Positions 7,530 through 16,450 are shown, counted from the stretch's first letter. The stretch is 64,000 nt of DNA from JABMNT01 sp048262655 (GCA_048262655.1 JBLXEY010000003.1:124001-188000), one strand, 5' to 3'. Made by a program: numbers and translations. The notes: generated by a model not told the origin, from the letters alone.

Positions 7530-8786
7530 ATGAATCTTAAGGATTTAAAATCCAAGACCCCTCCTGATCTTTTGGCATTTGCTGAAGAACTTGAAGTTGA
7601 GAACGCAAGTACCCTGCGCAAACAGGATATGATGTTCGCAATCTTGAAACATCTGGCTGATGATGACGTTGCTATTTTTGGAGAGGGTGTACTGGAAGTT
7701 CTGCAAGACGGATTTGGTTTTCTGCGCAGTCCTGAATCAAACTATCTACCGGGTCCTGATGATATCTATGTTTCGCCAAGCCAAATCAGACGGTTCAGCT
7801 TGCGGACGGGTGATACGGTCGAAGGGCAAATTCGCGCCCCGAAAGATGGTGAACGGTATTTTGCTCTGCTCAAAGTGAATTTGGTTAACTTTGCAGATCC
7901 CGGTGATGTACGGCATCGGATCAACTTTGATAACCTGACGCCGCTGTATCCCGAAGAACGGCTCAATATGGAAATTGACAGTCCGGATGTTAAAGACCCA
8001 ACGTCGCGGGTCATGGATTTGATTACACCAATCGGTAAAGGCCAGCGGGCATTGATTGTTGCGCCTCCTCGAACAGGTAAAACCGTGATGTTGCAAAACG
8101 TTGCCAAGTCGATCGCCGCCAACCATCCGGAATGTTATCTGATCGTTTTGTTGATCGATGAGCGCCCCGAAGAAGTGACCGATATGTCGCGCTCTGTTAA
8201 GGGTGAAGTTATCAGCTCAACTTTTGACGAACCGGCAACACGTCACGTTCAAGTAACGGACATGGTTTTGGAAAAGGCCAAGCGTTTGGTTGAACATAAA
8301 CGCGATGTGGTGATTTTGCTGGATTCCATTACCAGGCTGGCGCGCGCGTACAATACCGTCGTCCCCTCTTCTGGTAAGGTTTTGACGGGTGGTGTTGATG
8401 CAAACGCCTTGCAGCGTCCAAAGCGTTTCTTCGGCGCCGCGCGTAACATTGAAGAAGGCGGATCATTGACGATTATTTCGACGGCTTTGATTGATACCGG
8501 TTCGCGTATGGACGAAGTTATCTTCGAAGAATTCAAGGGAACGGGTAACTCTGAAATAATTCTCGATCGTAAATTATCCGATAAACGGACCTGGCCAACA
8601 ATTGACATCACCAAGTCTGGAACCCGAAAAGAAGAGTTGCTTGTTGATAAGGGGACCTTGTCGAAGATGTGGGTCTTGCGCCGTATCTTAATGCCGATGG
8701 GTGTATCCGATGGTATGGACTTCTTGCTCGACAAAATTAAGCATTCAAAAAATAATGCTGACTTCTTCGATTCAATGAATACCTGA
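7530..8786 (+). CDS. rho: transcription termination factor Rho
   Basis: Hexameric RNA-dependent ATPase/helicase that ends transcription. The N-terminal Rho domain (MNLKDLKSKTPPDLLAFAEE) precedes the RNA-binding cold-shock-like fold (about 47-120, including DGFGFLRSP). The ATPase core has Walker A APPRTGKT (178-185), the LLIDERPEEVTDM block and the R-loop GGVDANAL. Length 418 residues is standard. Rho next to the heme genes near the origin is common in Alphaproteobacteria. Confidence 0.97.
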   Translation: MNLKDLKSKTPPDLLAFAEELEVENASTLRKQDMMFAILKHLADDDVAIFGEGVLEVLQDGFGFLRSPESNYLPGPDDIYVSPSQIRRFSLRTGDTVEGQIRAPKDGERYFALLKVNLVNFADPGDVRHRINFDNLTPLYPEERLNMEIDSPDVKDPTSRVMDLITPIGKGQRALIVAPPRTGKTVMLQNVAKSIAANHPECYLIVLLIDERPEEVTDMSRSVKGEVISSTFDEPATRHVQVTDMVLEKAKRLVEHKRDVVILLDSITRLARAYNTVVPSSGKVLTGGVDANALQRPKRFFGAARNIEEGGSLTIISTALIDTGSRMDEVIFEEFKGTGNSEIILDRKLSDKRTWPTIDITKSGTRKEELLVDKGTLSKMWVLRRILMPMGVSDGMDFLLDKIKHSKNNADFFDSMNT

Positions 8787-8829
8787 TGAGGACTCTTTAA
8801 TCAGGCTCGTAAAAATTGGATGAGAGCAA

Positions 8830-8946
8830 ATGAATATTACACAATGGCTCAATGATAATCTGATTGTCGCCGGTATAATTGGTATCGCCCTGGGCATCAT
8901 TGCCAAGTATATCGTACGTGGCTTGAAAGCCAAAAAGGACGATTAA
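8830..8946 (+). CDS. 38-residue single-span membrane peptide
   Basis: An ATG at 8830 with GATGAGAG just upstream opens a 38-codon frame ending with TAA at 8944-8946. The peptide has a polar start (MNITQWLNDN), one hydrophobic span (LIVAGIIGIALGIIAKYIV) and a strongly basic/acidic tail (RGLKAKKDD), as in known small membrane proteins with the positive end inside. It lies 43 bases after rho in the same direction, so it may share rho transcripts. I do not recognise a family; function unknown. Confidence 0.5.
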   Translation: MNITQWLNDNLIVAGIIGIALGIIAKYIVRGLKAKKDD

Positions 8947-8969
8947 CTGCTGCTGTTTTTCGGTTCTGA

Positions 8970-9215
8970 TTATCGTTTTGACATGGTAACGGCTACCGAA
9001 AGACCGGTAACTGCCAAAAATAGCGAGAATAACATTACGATCCATCCCCAGATGTCAGAATTCCGGCCGACATCCATTCCCATGACTGAGCCGTTATTGG
9101 GAAGAAAGAACATTACCGCCAACACCAGGCAGATCGCTGATATGATAAGAACCAGAGAACCCACCCGGCCTTTGGTTTCATCGGCTAAACTCGCTTTTCT
9201 TTTTCTCTTCGCCAT
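8970..9215 (-). CDS. small two-TM membrane protein, unknown function
   Basis: The 81-residue minus-strand product begins with a very basic segment (MAKRKRKASL) and has two hydrophobic spans (about 20-38 and 56-77), the second running into a basic C-terminus. AGAGGT lies about 8 bases before the ATG, which supports expression. It converges on the 38-residue peptide with 23 bases between them. I do not recognise a family. The plus-strand frame over the same bases (8983-9231) looks like its shadow. Confidence 0.55.
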   Translation of the reverse strand: MAKRKRKASLADETKGRVGSLVLIISAICLVLAVMFFLPNNGSVMGMDVGRNSDIWGWIVMLFSLFLAVTGLSVAVTMSKR

Positions 9216-9291
9216 CGGTGGGGACCTCTAAAAATCAAAATGTCAGACAAACGTTGCTTGTCGTTGTGAATATACAATAGCGCTTAATGCA

Positions 9292-9726
9292 TTAATCATC
9301 GGATTTATTCGACGCTGTTCGCACATGGGTTGCCAAGATTTCCAGCAGCTTACGAACAAACGGATTAACAGGCTCGAGCATTGTATTGAATTGTTTTTGT
9401 GACACAACCATCACCGTCACAGCTCCATTGTGAGCTCTGGCTGAAGCCATTCTCGGCTTGTTATCAATTAAGGCCATTTCACCGAACATCGTACCGGCCT
9501 CCAAAATACCCAGAGATATTTCTTTGGGAACGTCATTTTCTGTAACAACCCTAAAGATTTCAACCTGCCCTTCCTTAACAATAAAGGCCTCTTGCCCCGA
9601 TTCATGTTCCCGAAAAATGTATTGTTTGTCGTTAAAGGTCTTGGTCTGTATACCGCGTCGGTCACTATTGCTGCGACGTTCTTCCTGTCGTTGACCTGAC
9701 TCAGCCGAGGGTTCTGATGGCGTCAT
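9292..9726 (-). CDS. stand-alone cyclic-nucleotide-binding domain protein
   Basis: The 144-residue protein has a short polar N-terminus and then one cNMP-binding beta-barrel. Features include a barrel start IFREHESGQEAFIVKEGQVE and the phosphate-binding-cassette-like FGEMALIDNKPRMASA, with the glutamate and arginine that in the family contact the ribose and phosphate. There is no DNA-binding helix-turn-helix, so it is not a Crp/Fnr activator; it may sense cAMP or c-di-GMP and act through a partner. The ligand cannot be decided from sequence. It lies between two small leftward membrane-protein genes. Confidence 0.8.
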   Translation of the reverse strand: MTPSEPSAESGQRQEERRSNSDRRGIQTKTFNDKQYIFREHESGQEAFIVKEGQVEIFRVVTENDVPKEISLGILEAGTMFGEMALIDNKPRMASARAHNGAVTVMVVSQKQFNTMLEPVNPFVRKLLEILATHVRTASNKSDD

Positions 9727-9825
9727 GTTGCACCTGCTGGTTTTTGGTATTTACACCATTAAAGAGAAAGCACTGACAAAATTCAATAAGAACAGACCCG
9801 TTCAAACCAAACTGTAAAGGCTGTC

Positions 9826-10332
9826 TCAGAACCTGGGCGGTTTTTCGTTATCTTCTAGAGGAGGAAGTTTCGCTGATGTCGGATCTGGTTTTTCGGTAAT
9901 ATCTTCAAATTCTCCATCAATCACACTCCCGGTCCGAGCGCTTCGAGAGGTAGACCGAGACTGGTGAACGTGCGCTCTCTTGACGATAAACCTGCTGCCA
10001 AATTGCCTTATGAGGGCGCGAAAAGATGGGAAAAACAGCAAAAACCCAAACGCGTCGGTAATAAAGCCGGGTGTTAACAAGAGTGCGCCAGCAAATACCA
10101 AACATAATCCGTCAAAAACTTCTTCCATCGGAAAACGGTTTTCGCGCAAACTCTCCTGAGCGCGGCTAAGAACGGATAGGCCCTGCCAACGCAATAGGGC
10201 CGTTCCGAGAATTGCTGTGAGAATGACGATCGCGACGGTATTAAAGAGCCCTATACGTTCACCAACATCAATGAATACAGCAATTTCCAATATGGGAACG
10301 CCGATGAATACTAAAAGAATAAACAGACCCAT
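9826..10332 (-). CDS. fxsA: FxsA family membrane protein
   Basis: The 168-residue protein matches FxsA: N-terminal hydrophobic LFILLVFIGVPILEIAVFI, then the conserved GTALLRWQGLSVLSRAQ, and LTPGFITDAFGFLLFFP before the last span. The C-terminal tail is polar and proline-rich. Known role: in E. coli FxsA lessens phage T7 exclusion by F plasmids; its general role is unclear. It diverges from timA; this fxsA/tim44 pairing recurs in Alphaproteobacteria. Confidence 0.9.
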   Translation of the reverse strand: MGLFILLVFIGVPILEIAVFIDVGERIGLFNTVAIVILTAILGTALLRWQGLSVLSRAQESLRENRFPMEEVFDGLCLVFAGALLLTPGFITDAFGFLLFFPSFRALIRQFGSRFIVKRAHVHQSRSTSRSARTGSVIDGEFEDITEKPDPTSAKLPPLEDNEKPPRF

Positions 10333-10545
10333 ACTTGCCCTTTCGTATTTGGCGGCTTATGTAGCTGACAACAGAGCGTCGTAAGCGCCTTCTTTGGTAC
10401 GATCAGAATTAAAAGCAATTGCTTTATAGACCTGAGCGTGGAATGCCGTTAGGTTTGAGGTCTGGGCCTGACGGTCGTATTTAACCCGGAAGATCGGTGT
10501 GCACTTTTTTACACTGACTTCCCCTAAAATAAGCCAATAAAAGCT

Positions 10546-11286
10546 ATGGGCAACAGTTTCCAATTTATTGATATCATTTTTTTCGCGATGATCGCGATTT
10601 TCCTTGTCTTACGCCTGCGTGGTGCTCTGGGTAAACGTGACGGCAACGACGGATCAAATTTCCGCGACATGTTCAACCAGGACCCTCAAGAAGGTGAGTC
10701 CGCGCAAGAAAACAACGTTGTTAACATGCCGGATCGTGACCGAGTTCGTAAAGCGGACAGCAGTCAGCCGATGGAGTCCGATACGGCGCAAGACGATGCC
10801 TTTCTTGAAGATAAAACAATCGACGAGGACAACCCGTTAGCGGCCGGTTTTGCGCAAATTCGCAGACATGATCCGAGCTTCAATGAAGAAGACTTTATGG
10901 TCGGTGCGCGCGTTGCTTTCGAAATGATTTTGAACGGTTATGCATCTGGCGATACGGATACTTTAAGGCCTTTATTAAGTAATGAGGTCTATAGTAATTT
11001 TGCAAAGGCCATTCAGGATCGCGAACAGGCCGGACATGTGATGGAAGACACGTTGGTTGGGATAAAGACCTCTGACCTTGTCGAAATCTACATGGAAGGG
11101 ACCATGGCCCACGTAACGGTCAAGTTCGTATCTGAACAGGTTAATGCCGTACTTGATGAAAATGGTGATGCGGTTGAAGGCGACCCGAATGCTGTTTTGA
11201 CTGTTACAGATTTCTGGACGTTTGCTCATGATACTACATCCTCTGATCCCAACTGGACCTTGGTTGCAACGCGGAGCCTTGATTAA
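10546..11286 (+). CDS. timA: Tim44-domain protein (TimA-like)
   Basis: The 246-residue protein has one N-terminal hydrophobic anchor (FQFIDIIFFAMIAIFLVLRL), an acidic low-complexity linker (about 40-100) and a C-terminal Tim44-like domain starting near FNEEDFMVGARVAFEMILNGYASGD. Tim44 domains in mitochondria bind the import motor; the bacterial protein is membrane-associated and of uncertain role. It heads the rightward unit and its last codons overlap the likely mltA start. Confidence 0.88.
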   Translation: MGNSFQFIDIIFFAMIAIFLVLRLRGALGKRDGNDGSNFRDMFNQDPQEGESAQENNVVNMPDRDRVRKADSSQPMESDTAQDDAFLEDKTIDEDNPLAAGFAQIRRHDPSFNEEDFMVGARVAFEMILNGYASGDTDTLRPLLSNEVYSNFAKAIQDREQAGHVMEDTLVGIKTSDLVEIYMEGTMAHVTVKFVSEQVNAVLDENGDAVEGDPNAVLTVTDFWTFAHDTTSSDPNWTLVATRSLD

Positions 11287-12517
11287 ATCTTCTAGAAACA
11301 AACGGAAAGCTCACGTCGCGATCGCGATGTTAGCTGTGCTTGGTCTTGTCGGTTGCTCAAATATTATGGCGACCTTGCCAAGCCAGATTGTCGAAACGCC
11401 GGAAACAACACCACCCGTCTTTGGCATTTTTCCGACCCAGTTCCGGGAAATCCCCGGCTGGGTTGCAGACAATCATGCAGAAGCACTTCCCGCCTTTGTA
11501 AAGTCTTGTGACAAGATTGAAAAATTACCCAAAGAAAAGTCCATGGGTAAATTGAAGCAAATGGGTCTTATTTCTGATTGGTTGCCCTTATGTCAGGCCG
11601 CCCGCCTTATACGTCCCGGTAACAAGGTTGAAGCCCAGTATTTTTTTGAAACGAAGTTTGTCCCCTATAGCGTCAGGGGCAGTCAAAAACGGCGCGGGTT
11701 ATTTACCGGTTACTATGAACCCGACCTACAGGGCGCATTTGGCCCCGATAACCGATATCAGTATCCCATCTACGCAAAACCAAAAGACTTGGTCAGTTCC
11801 GATCTTGGCCTGTTTGATACGGCTTTGAAGGGAAGGACGGTTGGAGGTCGCCTGGTTAATGGCAAGTTTGTTCCTTATTATACGCGGGCCGAAATTGAAG
11901 AAGGTGCGCTCGCAGGCCGTCAGCTTGAAACCGTCTGGGTTGATAACCCGATCGATGCATTTGTTCTTCATATTCAGGGGTCTGGTCGGATTATTCTACC
12001 TGATGGATCACATGTTCGCGTTGGCTATGCGGGGCGTAACGGTCATCGATATACGGCAATTGGCCGGGAACTGGTCGCCGCTGGTGTGCTTCGCCTGGAA
12101 GATGTCAGCATGCCGGCCATCCGAGAATGGATGGACACCAACCCAGCGGCCGCTGTCGCCTTGATGCGAAAAAACAAGAGCTTCATTTTCTTCCGAGTCA
12201 TCGATGGTGCGGGACCGATTGGTGCCCAGGGCGTTGCCTTAACGCCCGGAAGAAGCTTGGCAGTTGATCGCCAATATTTTCCAATGGGCGTCCCCATGTG
12301 GGTCGACTTTTTCGAGCCCGGCACTTCAAATACCCGGAAAATCCGCCGGGTCGTCGTTGCACAAGATACGGGGTCAGCTATAAAGGGCCCTGTTAGAGGG
12401 GACTTCTTCTGGGGGCATGGCCGGGAAGCGGCAACGAAAGCAGGAATCATGAAGGAATTCGGTGAATATTTTGTCCTCCTGCCTCGAACGGCTGCGCCGG
12501 CTCCCGGAACGAACTAA
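11279..12517 (+). CDS. mltA: membrane-bound lytic murein transglycosylase A
   Basis: Lipoprotein that cleaves peptidoglycan to 1,6-anhydromuramic products. From a TTG at 11279 the protein starts with a basic n-region, then AMLAVLGLVGC, a clear lipobox. The MltA barrel follows (KRRGLFTGYYEPDLQG) and the 3D domain carries AQDTGSAIKGPVRGDFFWG, with the catalytic aspartate. The frame is also open from an ATG at 11222, but that would place 19 extra residues before the signal peptide and overlap timA by 65 bases. The TTG overlaps timA by 8 bases. Start choice is inference. Confidence 0.92.
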   Translation: MIKSSRNKRKAHVAIAMLAVLGLVGCSNIMATLPSQIVETPETTPPVFGIFPTQFREIPGWVADNHAEALPAFVKSCDKIEKLPKEKSMGKLKQMGLISDWLPLCQAARLIRPGNKVEAQYFFETKFVPYSVRGSQKRRGLFTGYYEPDLQGAFGPDNRYQYPIYAKPKDLVSSDLGLFDTALKGRTVGGRLVNGKFVPYYTRAEIEEGALAGRQLETVWVDNPIDAFVLHIQGSGRIILPDGSHVRVGYAGRNGHRYTAIGRELVAAGVLRLEDVSMPAIREWMDTNPAAAVALMRKNKSFIFFRVIDGAGPIGAQGVALTPGRSLAVDRQYFPMGVPMWVDFFEPGTSNTRKIRRVVVAQDTGSAIKGPVRGDFFWGHGREAATKAGIMKEFGEYFVLLPRTAAPAPGTN

Positions 12518-12548
12518 CTGGCTTTTTGGTTGGAAACAGGAATAAAGA

Positions 12549-13343
12549 ATGTCTGCCTATCCGTCATCGATACCCGACAGCCCTCACGTAGGGCTTTTTG
12601 CCACCTGTCTGGTTGATCTAACACGGCCTTCTGTGGGCTTTGCGACGCTCAAGCTTTTGGAATTGGCCGGCTGTCAGGTATCGGTTCCCGAGCTTCAGAC
12701 CTGCTGTGGGCAACCCGCCTACAACAGTGGTGACCGAAAAGATACCAAAGAAATTGCCTGCCAGGTTATCGAAGTTTTTGAAAACTTTGACTACGTGGTC
12801 GTGCCCTCCGGATCCTGTGGCGGTATGATTAGCCATCACTATGCATCGCTCTTTGATGCGAGCGACCCCTGGAAAAAACGGGCGGAAGCCCTTGCCGAAA
12901 AAACCTATGAGCTTACAGCGTTCCTAAAGGATATCGTAAATACACAGCCGCCCCGCGGAACCCTGAATAAGACATATACCTATCATGATTCCTGTTCCGG
13001 GCTTCGGGAACTCAACATAAAAGATCAACCCCGTGCGCTTCTTTCAAATATCGAGGGCCTTGACCTCACAGAAGGTGAACAAGCCGAAGTGTGTTGCGGT
13101 TTTGGGGGTCTTTTTTGCGTCAAGTACCCGGATATTTCAGAAAATATGTTAGATCAAAAGATTGATGATATTATGAAAACGGATGCAGAACTGGTTCTCG
13201 GCGGAGACCTCGGGTGTCTGATGAACATCGCCGGTCGTCTTTCGAGACGAGGGTCCGATATTGAAGTCAGGCACATCGCCGAAGTCCTGGCCGACTATAC
13301 GCAAGCGCCCGCCATCGCAGAACCAGCTAAGTCGAGCACCTAG
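12549..13343 (+). CDS. lutA: lactate utilisation protein LutA, Fe-S oxidoreductase subunit
   Basis: Subunit of the LutABC L-lactate oxidation complex (YkgE-like). It has two CCG-type cysteine domains: TCCGQPAYNSGD in the N-terminal half and VCCGFGGLFCVKYPD in the C-terminal half; these bind unusual Fe-S clusters in the family. Length is 264 residues with a slightly extended C-terminus. It lies 31 bases after mltA and 3 bases before lutB. Confidence 0.93.
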   Translation: MSAYPSSIPDSPHVGLFATCLVDLTRPSVGFATLKLLELAGCQVSVPELQTCCGQPAYNSGDRKDTKEIACQVIEVFENFDYVVVPSGSCGGMISHHYASLFDASDPWKKRAEALAEKTYELTAFLKDIVNTQPPRGTLNKTYTYHDSCSGLRELNIKDQPRALLSNIEGLDLTEGEQAEVCCGFGGLFCVKYPDISENMLDQKIDDIMKTDAELVLGGDLGCLMNIAGRLSRRGSDIEVRHIAEVLADYTQAPAIAEPAKSST

Positions 13344-13346
13344 AAG

Positions 13347-14801
13347 ATGGAATCAAAAACAGCCACCTTTAAGACCAATGCCAAGGAAGCGCTTGCAAAC
13401 GAGACCCTACAGGTTGAGCTCGCCCGGCTCAGTCAGGGTTTTCCGATCCGACGCCAGCAAGCCGCTGATCGAATGCCAGAATTCGAAGATTTGCGCGATC
13501 AGGCGCGCGATATCAAAAACCATGTCCTCTCAAACCTCGATATGTACCTCGAAGCTTATGAAACCCGGGTTAAAAACCTGGGGGGTCACGTCCATTGGGC
13601 CCGTGATGCTGAAGAAGCCCGCCAGCATATCCTAAAGATCTGCAAGTCAGCGAACGCCAAAACCGTTACGAAATCAAAATCAATGATTGGCGAAGAGATT
13701 GCAATCAATGACTATCTCGAAAAAAACGGTGTCGCCCCGATTGAGACGGATCTTGGTGAATATATCATTCAACTGAGAAATGAACCGCCAAGCCACATCA
13801 TCGCGCCGGCTATTCATGTCTCTAAAGATCAGGTTGAAGCCGACTTTCGGCGTGTTCATACCGACCTACCCGAAGACCGAAACCTCGACGATCCAGTGTC
13901 TTTGTTACAAGAAGCCCGAGATCAGCTCAGGGACAAGTTCCTGAATGCGGACGTGGGGCTCACCGGTGCCAACATGTTGATCGCTGAGACGGGCTCTAAT
14001 GTTCTGGTGACAAATGAAGGGAATGCAGACCTGACCTATTCGCTGCCTCGGGTCCATATCGTCATCGCCAGCCTGGAAAAAATCGTTCCGACCCTGGAAG
14101 ATGCGACGACAATACTACGGGTTCTTGCGCGCTCTGCTACGGGCCAGGATATGTCTGTTTACACGACGTTTTGTTCGGGACCGAAACGATTAACAGATCC
14201 CGACGGCCCTGAGGAATACCATGTTGTCCTGTTGGATAATGGACGAACAGATATTTTGGGCTCCGAATTCGAAGAAGTGCTGAGGTGTATCCGCTGTTCC
14301 GCCTGCATGAACCACTGTCCGGTCTATAAGGCAATTGGTGGCCATGCTTATGGCTGGGTATATCCTGGACCCATTGGTGCGGTGTTGACCCCAGGCCTCA
14401 TGGGCGTTGAAGCGACTACCGATCTACCTAATGCATCTACATTGTGCGGAAAGTGCGAAAGTGTCTGCCCGATGCGTATTCCTTTGCCAAAACTTCTTCG
14501 TTCCTGGCGTACGCGTCAGTATGAAAACAAACAGGCTCGAAGCTCAGGTGATTTAGCCCTACAAATATGGGCCTGGTTGGCAAAACGACCGAAAGCCTAC
14601 CATAGAATTAACGGCTTGATCGTAGCTGTGCTCGGTGCCGTCGGACGCAAACGCGGTTTCTTCAGGTGGCTACCTCTGGCGTCTGGCTGGACATCGAAAA
14701 GAGACCTTCCAGTTCCTACGGGCGACACATTTATTCAACAATATCATAAAGGTGCACGAGGCGACGCAAGTGGAGACTGGCTTCGGGAGACAGGTTCATG
14801 A
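13347..14801 (+). CDS. lutB: lactate utilisation protein LutB, LUD/ferredoxin-type subunit
   Basis: The 484-residue protein combines an N-terminal LUD domain (about 50-290, including LTGANMLIAETGSNVL) with a ferredoxin-like region holding CIRCSACMNHCP and CGKCESVCPM, which fit two [4Fe-4S] clusters. It oxidises L-lactate to pyruvate together with LutA and LutC. The end overlaps lutC by 4 bases (ATGA), showing coupling. Confidence 0.93.
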   Translation: MESKTATFKTNAKEALANETLQVELARLSQGFPIRRQQAADRMPEFEDLRDQARDIKNHVLSNLDMYLEAYETRVKNLGGHVHWARDAEEARQHILKICKSANAKTVTKSKSMIGEEIAINDYLEKNGVAPIETDLGEYIIQLRNEPPSHIIAPAIHVSKDQVEADFRRVHTDLPEDRNLDDPVSLLQEARDQLRDKFLNADVGLTGANMLIAETGSNVLVTNEGNADLTYSLPRVHIVIASLEKIVPTLEDATTILRVLARSATGQDMSVYTTFCSGPKRLTDPDGPEEYHVVLLDNGRTDILGSEFEEVLRCIRCSACMNHCPVYKAIGGHAYGWVYPGPIGAVLTPGLMGVEATTDLPNASTLCGKCESVCPMRIPLPKLLRSWRTRQYENKQARSSGDLALQIWAWLAKRPKAYHRINGLIVAVLGAVGRKRGFFRWLPLASGWTSKRDLPVPTGDTFIQQYHKGARGDASGDWLRETGS

Positions 14802-15490
14802 GTGACGCACGATCAGACATATTGGCCAAAATACGGACGACACGTTCGGCCCCAGATGCTGTAAAAAATGAATTAGGAGCAATGCAGGATCGAATAAAAG
14901 ATCATCCAACTAATCTTATTCCGGCCAGGGGCCAGCTAAGCTCCGGCCGCCGCATCGACCAATTTATCACTGAGGCCGAGAGAGTTCACGCAACGGTCAA
15001 GCGCGTCTCTCGCACAGATGAAATTGCGGGTGAGATCTCCAGATACCTGGCGGAAAACAATTTGCCGTCGCGAATAAAGCAGGCTCCTTCCCTTGAATAC
15101 ATTGATTGGTCAAATACTTTGCTGGATGTCTCGCAAGGGGGAGGAAGCCCTGATGACGAAGTCTGCGTAACGTCGGCTTATGGGGGCGTCGCAGAGACAG
15201 GTACTTTGGTGACATACTCAAGCCCGGAGAACCCAACAACCCTAAATTTCTTGCCGCCAGTTCATATTGTCGTTTTAAAAGCCAAGGATATTGACGGTTC
15301 TTATGAAGACGTATGGGCGCGTATGAGAGATACCTTGGGGACAAAAGATCAGTCAGATAACTTTATTCCGCGAACGGTTAATTTCATCACAGGCCCGTCA
15401 CGTACCGGGGATATTCAACAGACCCTGTTGCTGGGAATTCATGGTCCCCAACGCTTACATATAGTCATTGATGATGAAGAAACGTCCTAA
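14798..15490 (+). CDS. lutC: lactate utilisation protein LutC, LUD domain
   Basis: The 230-residue protein carries a LUD domain with the typical SAYGGVAETGTLV block and NFLPPVHIVVLKAKDI, followed by TGPSRTGDIQQTLLLGIHGP, the conserved C-terminal motif. It completes the lutABC set. Its 3' end overlaps the Smr gene by about 20 bases, so smr translation is probably coupled to lutC here. Confidence 0.92.
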   Translation: MSDARSDILAKIRTTRSAPDAVKNELGAMQDRIKDHPTNLIPARGQLSSGRRIDQFITEAERVHATVKRVSRTDEIAGEISRYLAENNLPSRIKQAPSLEYIDWSNTLLDVSQGGGSPDDEVCVTSAYGGVAETGTLVTYSSPENPTTLNFLPPVHIVVLKAKDIDGSYEDVWARMRDTLGTKDQSDNFIPRTVNFITGPSRTGDIQQTLLLGIHGPQRLHIVIDDEETS

Positions 15491-16073
15491 TATTAACGCT
15501 CAAAAGGGCCATTGCGGACCAAAAAAAGACTTAACAGACAACGAGTTATGGCGTCTTTATGCCTCTAAGATCAATCCAGTAAGCGATGATTTGCGCAACT
15601 ACAATATAGAAGCAATTAATTATTCTTATTCGGACACCGCCCCAAAAACCACGTCACCAAGCCGATCCAGACCCCCGTCCCGGCCTCCCAAAATAAGTAA
15701 GCCAGCAACAGTTCCATCAAAGACATTTGAACACGGTCAAGCCGATGGTCTTGATCGGGCGAGTCAAAGAAAAATGCGGCGCGGCCAAGTTAGTTTGGAA
15801 GGGCGTCTTGATTTACACGGGTTGACCCAAACAGAAGCCCACCGAAGCTTGCATGGTTTTCTAGAGCGCGCTTACGTAACGGGGAAAAAAACAGTCCTCG
15901 TTATTACCGGTAAAGGGCTCACAAGAAACGGCGATATTGGTGTATTACGGAAAGCCGTACCCAAGTGGCTAAACGAGCCGCCGATGAAAACATGGATTAG
16001 AGGATTTGACTATGCAGCGCCATCCGATGGCGGAGAAGGCGCTTTGTATATTTTGATAAGGAGAAAAAGATGA
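15471..16073 (+). CDS. Smr domain protein
   Basis: The roughly 200-residue protein has a disordered basic/proline-rich N-terminal half (SRSRPPSRPPK) and a C-terminal Smr domain: EGRLDLHGLTQTEAHRSLHGFL and VLVITGKGLTRNG, with the LDxHG and TGxG signatures. Smr domains are nucleic-acid endonuclease modules; the substrate here is unknown. Two ATGs (15471, 15474) follow the TTG at 15468; I chose 15471. It is normally placed after mltA in this clade, but here lutABC intervenes. Confidence 0.9.
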   Translation: MMKKRPNINAQKGHCGPKKDLTDNELWRLYASKINPVSDDLRNYNIEAINYSYSDTAPKTTSPSRSRPPSRPPKISKPATVPSKTFEHGQADGLDRASQRKMRRGQVSLEGRLDLHGLTQTEAHRSLHGFLERAYVTGKKTVLVITGKGLTRNGDIGVLRKAVPKWLNEPPMKTWIRGFDYAAPSDGGEGALYILIRRKR

Positions 16074-16450
16074 CGCCCTTCGGCGAGAAAGTCAGAGCCC
16101 TCCGAAAACTAAAAAAAGTATCGTTAAAAAAAATGGCCGAGGATCTAGGCGTATCTTCTGCTTATTTTTCCGCGTTAGAACATGGTCATCGCGGTCGCCC
16201 AGGGTCCGGACTGGTCCAGCAGATTTGTGGCTATTTTGACTTGATGTGGGATGATGCAGAAGAGCTTGAGCGCCTGGCACAGGTCTCCCATCCACGTGTA
16301 ATCGTAGATACATCAGGACTAAGTGCAAAGGCGACCTTGCTTGCCAATACGTTATCTGAACGAATTAACACATTGGATGAAGAAACAATTGAATGGGTCT
16401 TGGCAGAAATAGAAAGTAAAAACGGTACTTTTGATGGACCTACTCATTAG
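16070..16450 (+). CDS. XRE-family helix-turn-helix regulator
   Basis: The 126-residue protein starts with an XRE-type HTH (about 5-60): FGEKVRALRKLKKVSLKKM, then EDLGVSSAYFSALEHGHRG with the recognition helix. The C-terminal half is alpha-helical with no recognised sensor domain. Its ATG overlaps the smr stop by four bases. An HTH gene after smr is a recurrent alphaproteobacterial arrangement. Targets are unknown. Confidence 0.88.
   Translation: MTPFGEKVRALRKLKKVSLKKMAEDLGVSSAYFSALEHGHRGRPGSGLVQQICGYFDLMWDDAEELERLAQVSHPRVIVDTSGLSAKATLLANTLSERINTLDEETIEWVLAEIESKNGTFDGPTH

Noticed and set aside
8983..9231. 82-codon plus-strand frame opposite the small two-TM gene
   Set aside because: It has no ribosome site and no recognisable features, while the minus-strand frame has both hydrophobic spans and a ribosome site.
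9826..10545. secB expected near fxsA in some Alphaproteobacteria
   Set aside because: No SecB-like frame is visible here; absence from one window says nothing about the genome.
10357..10563. 68-codon minus-strand frame between fxsA and timA
   Set aside because: It overlaps the timA start and has no visible domain or ribosome site; likely chance.
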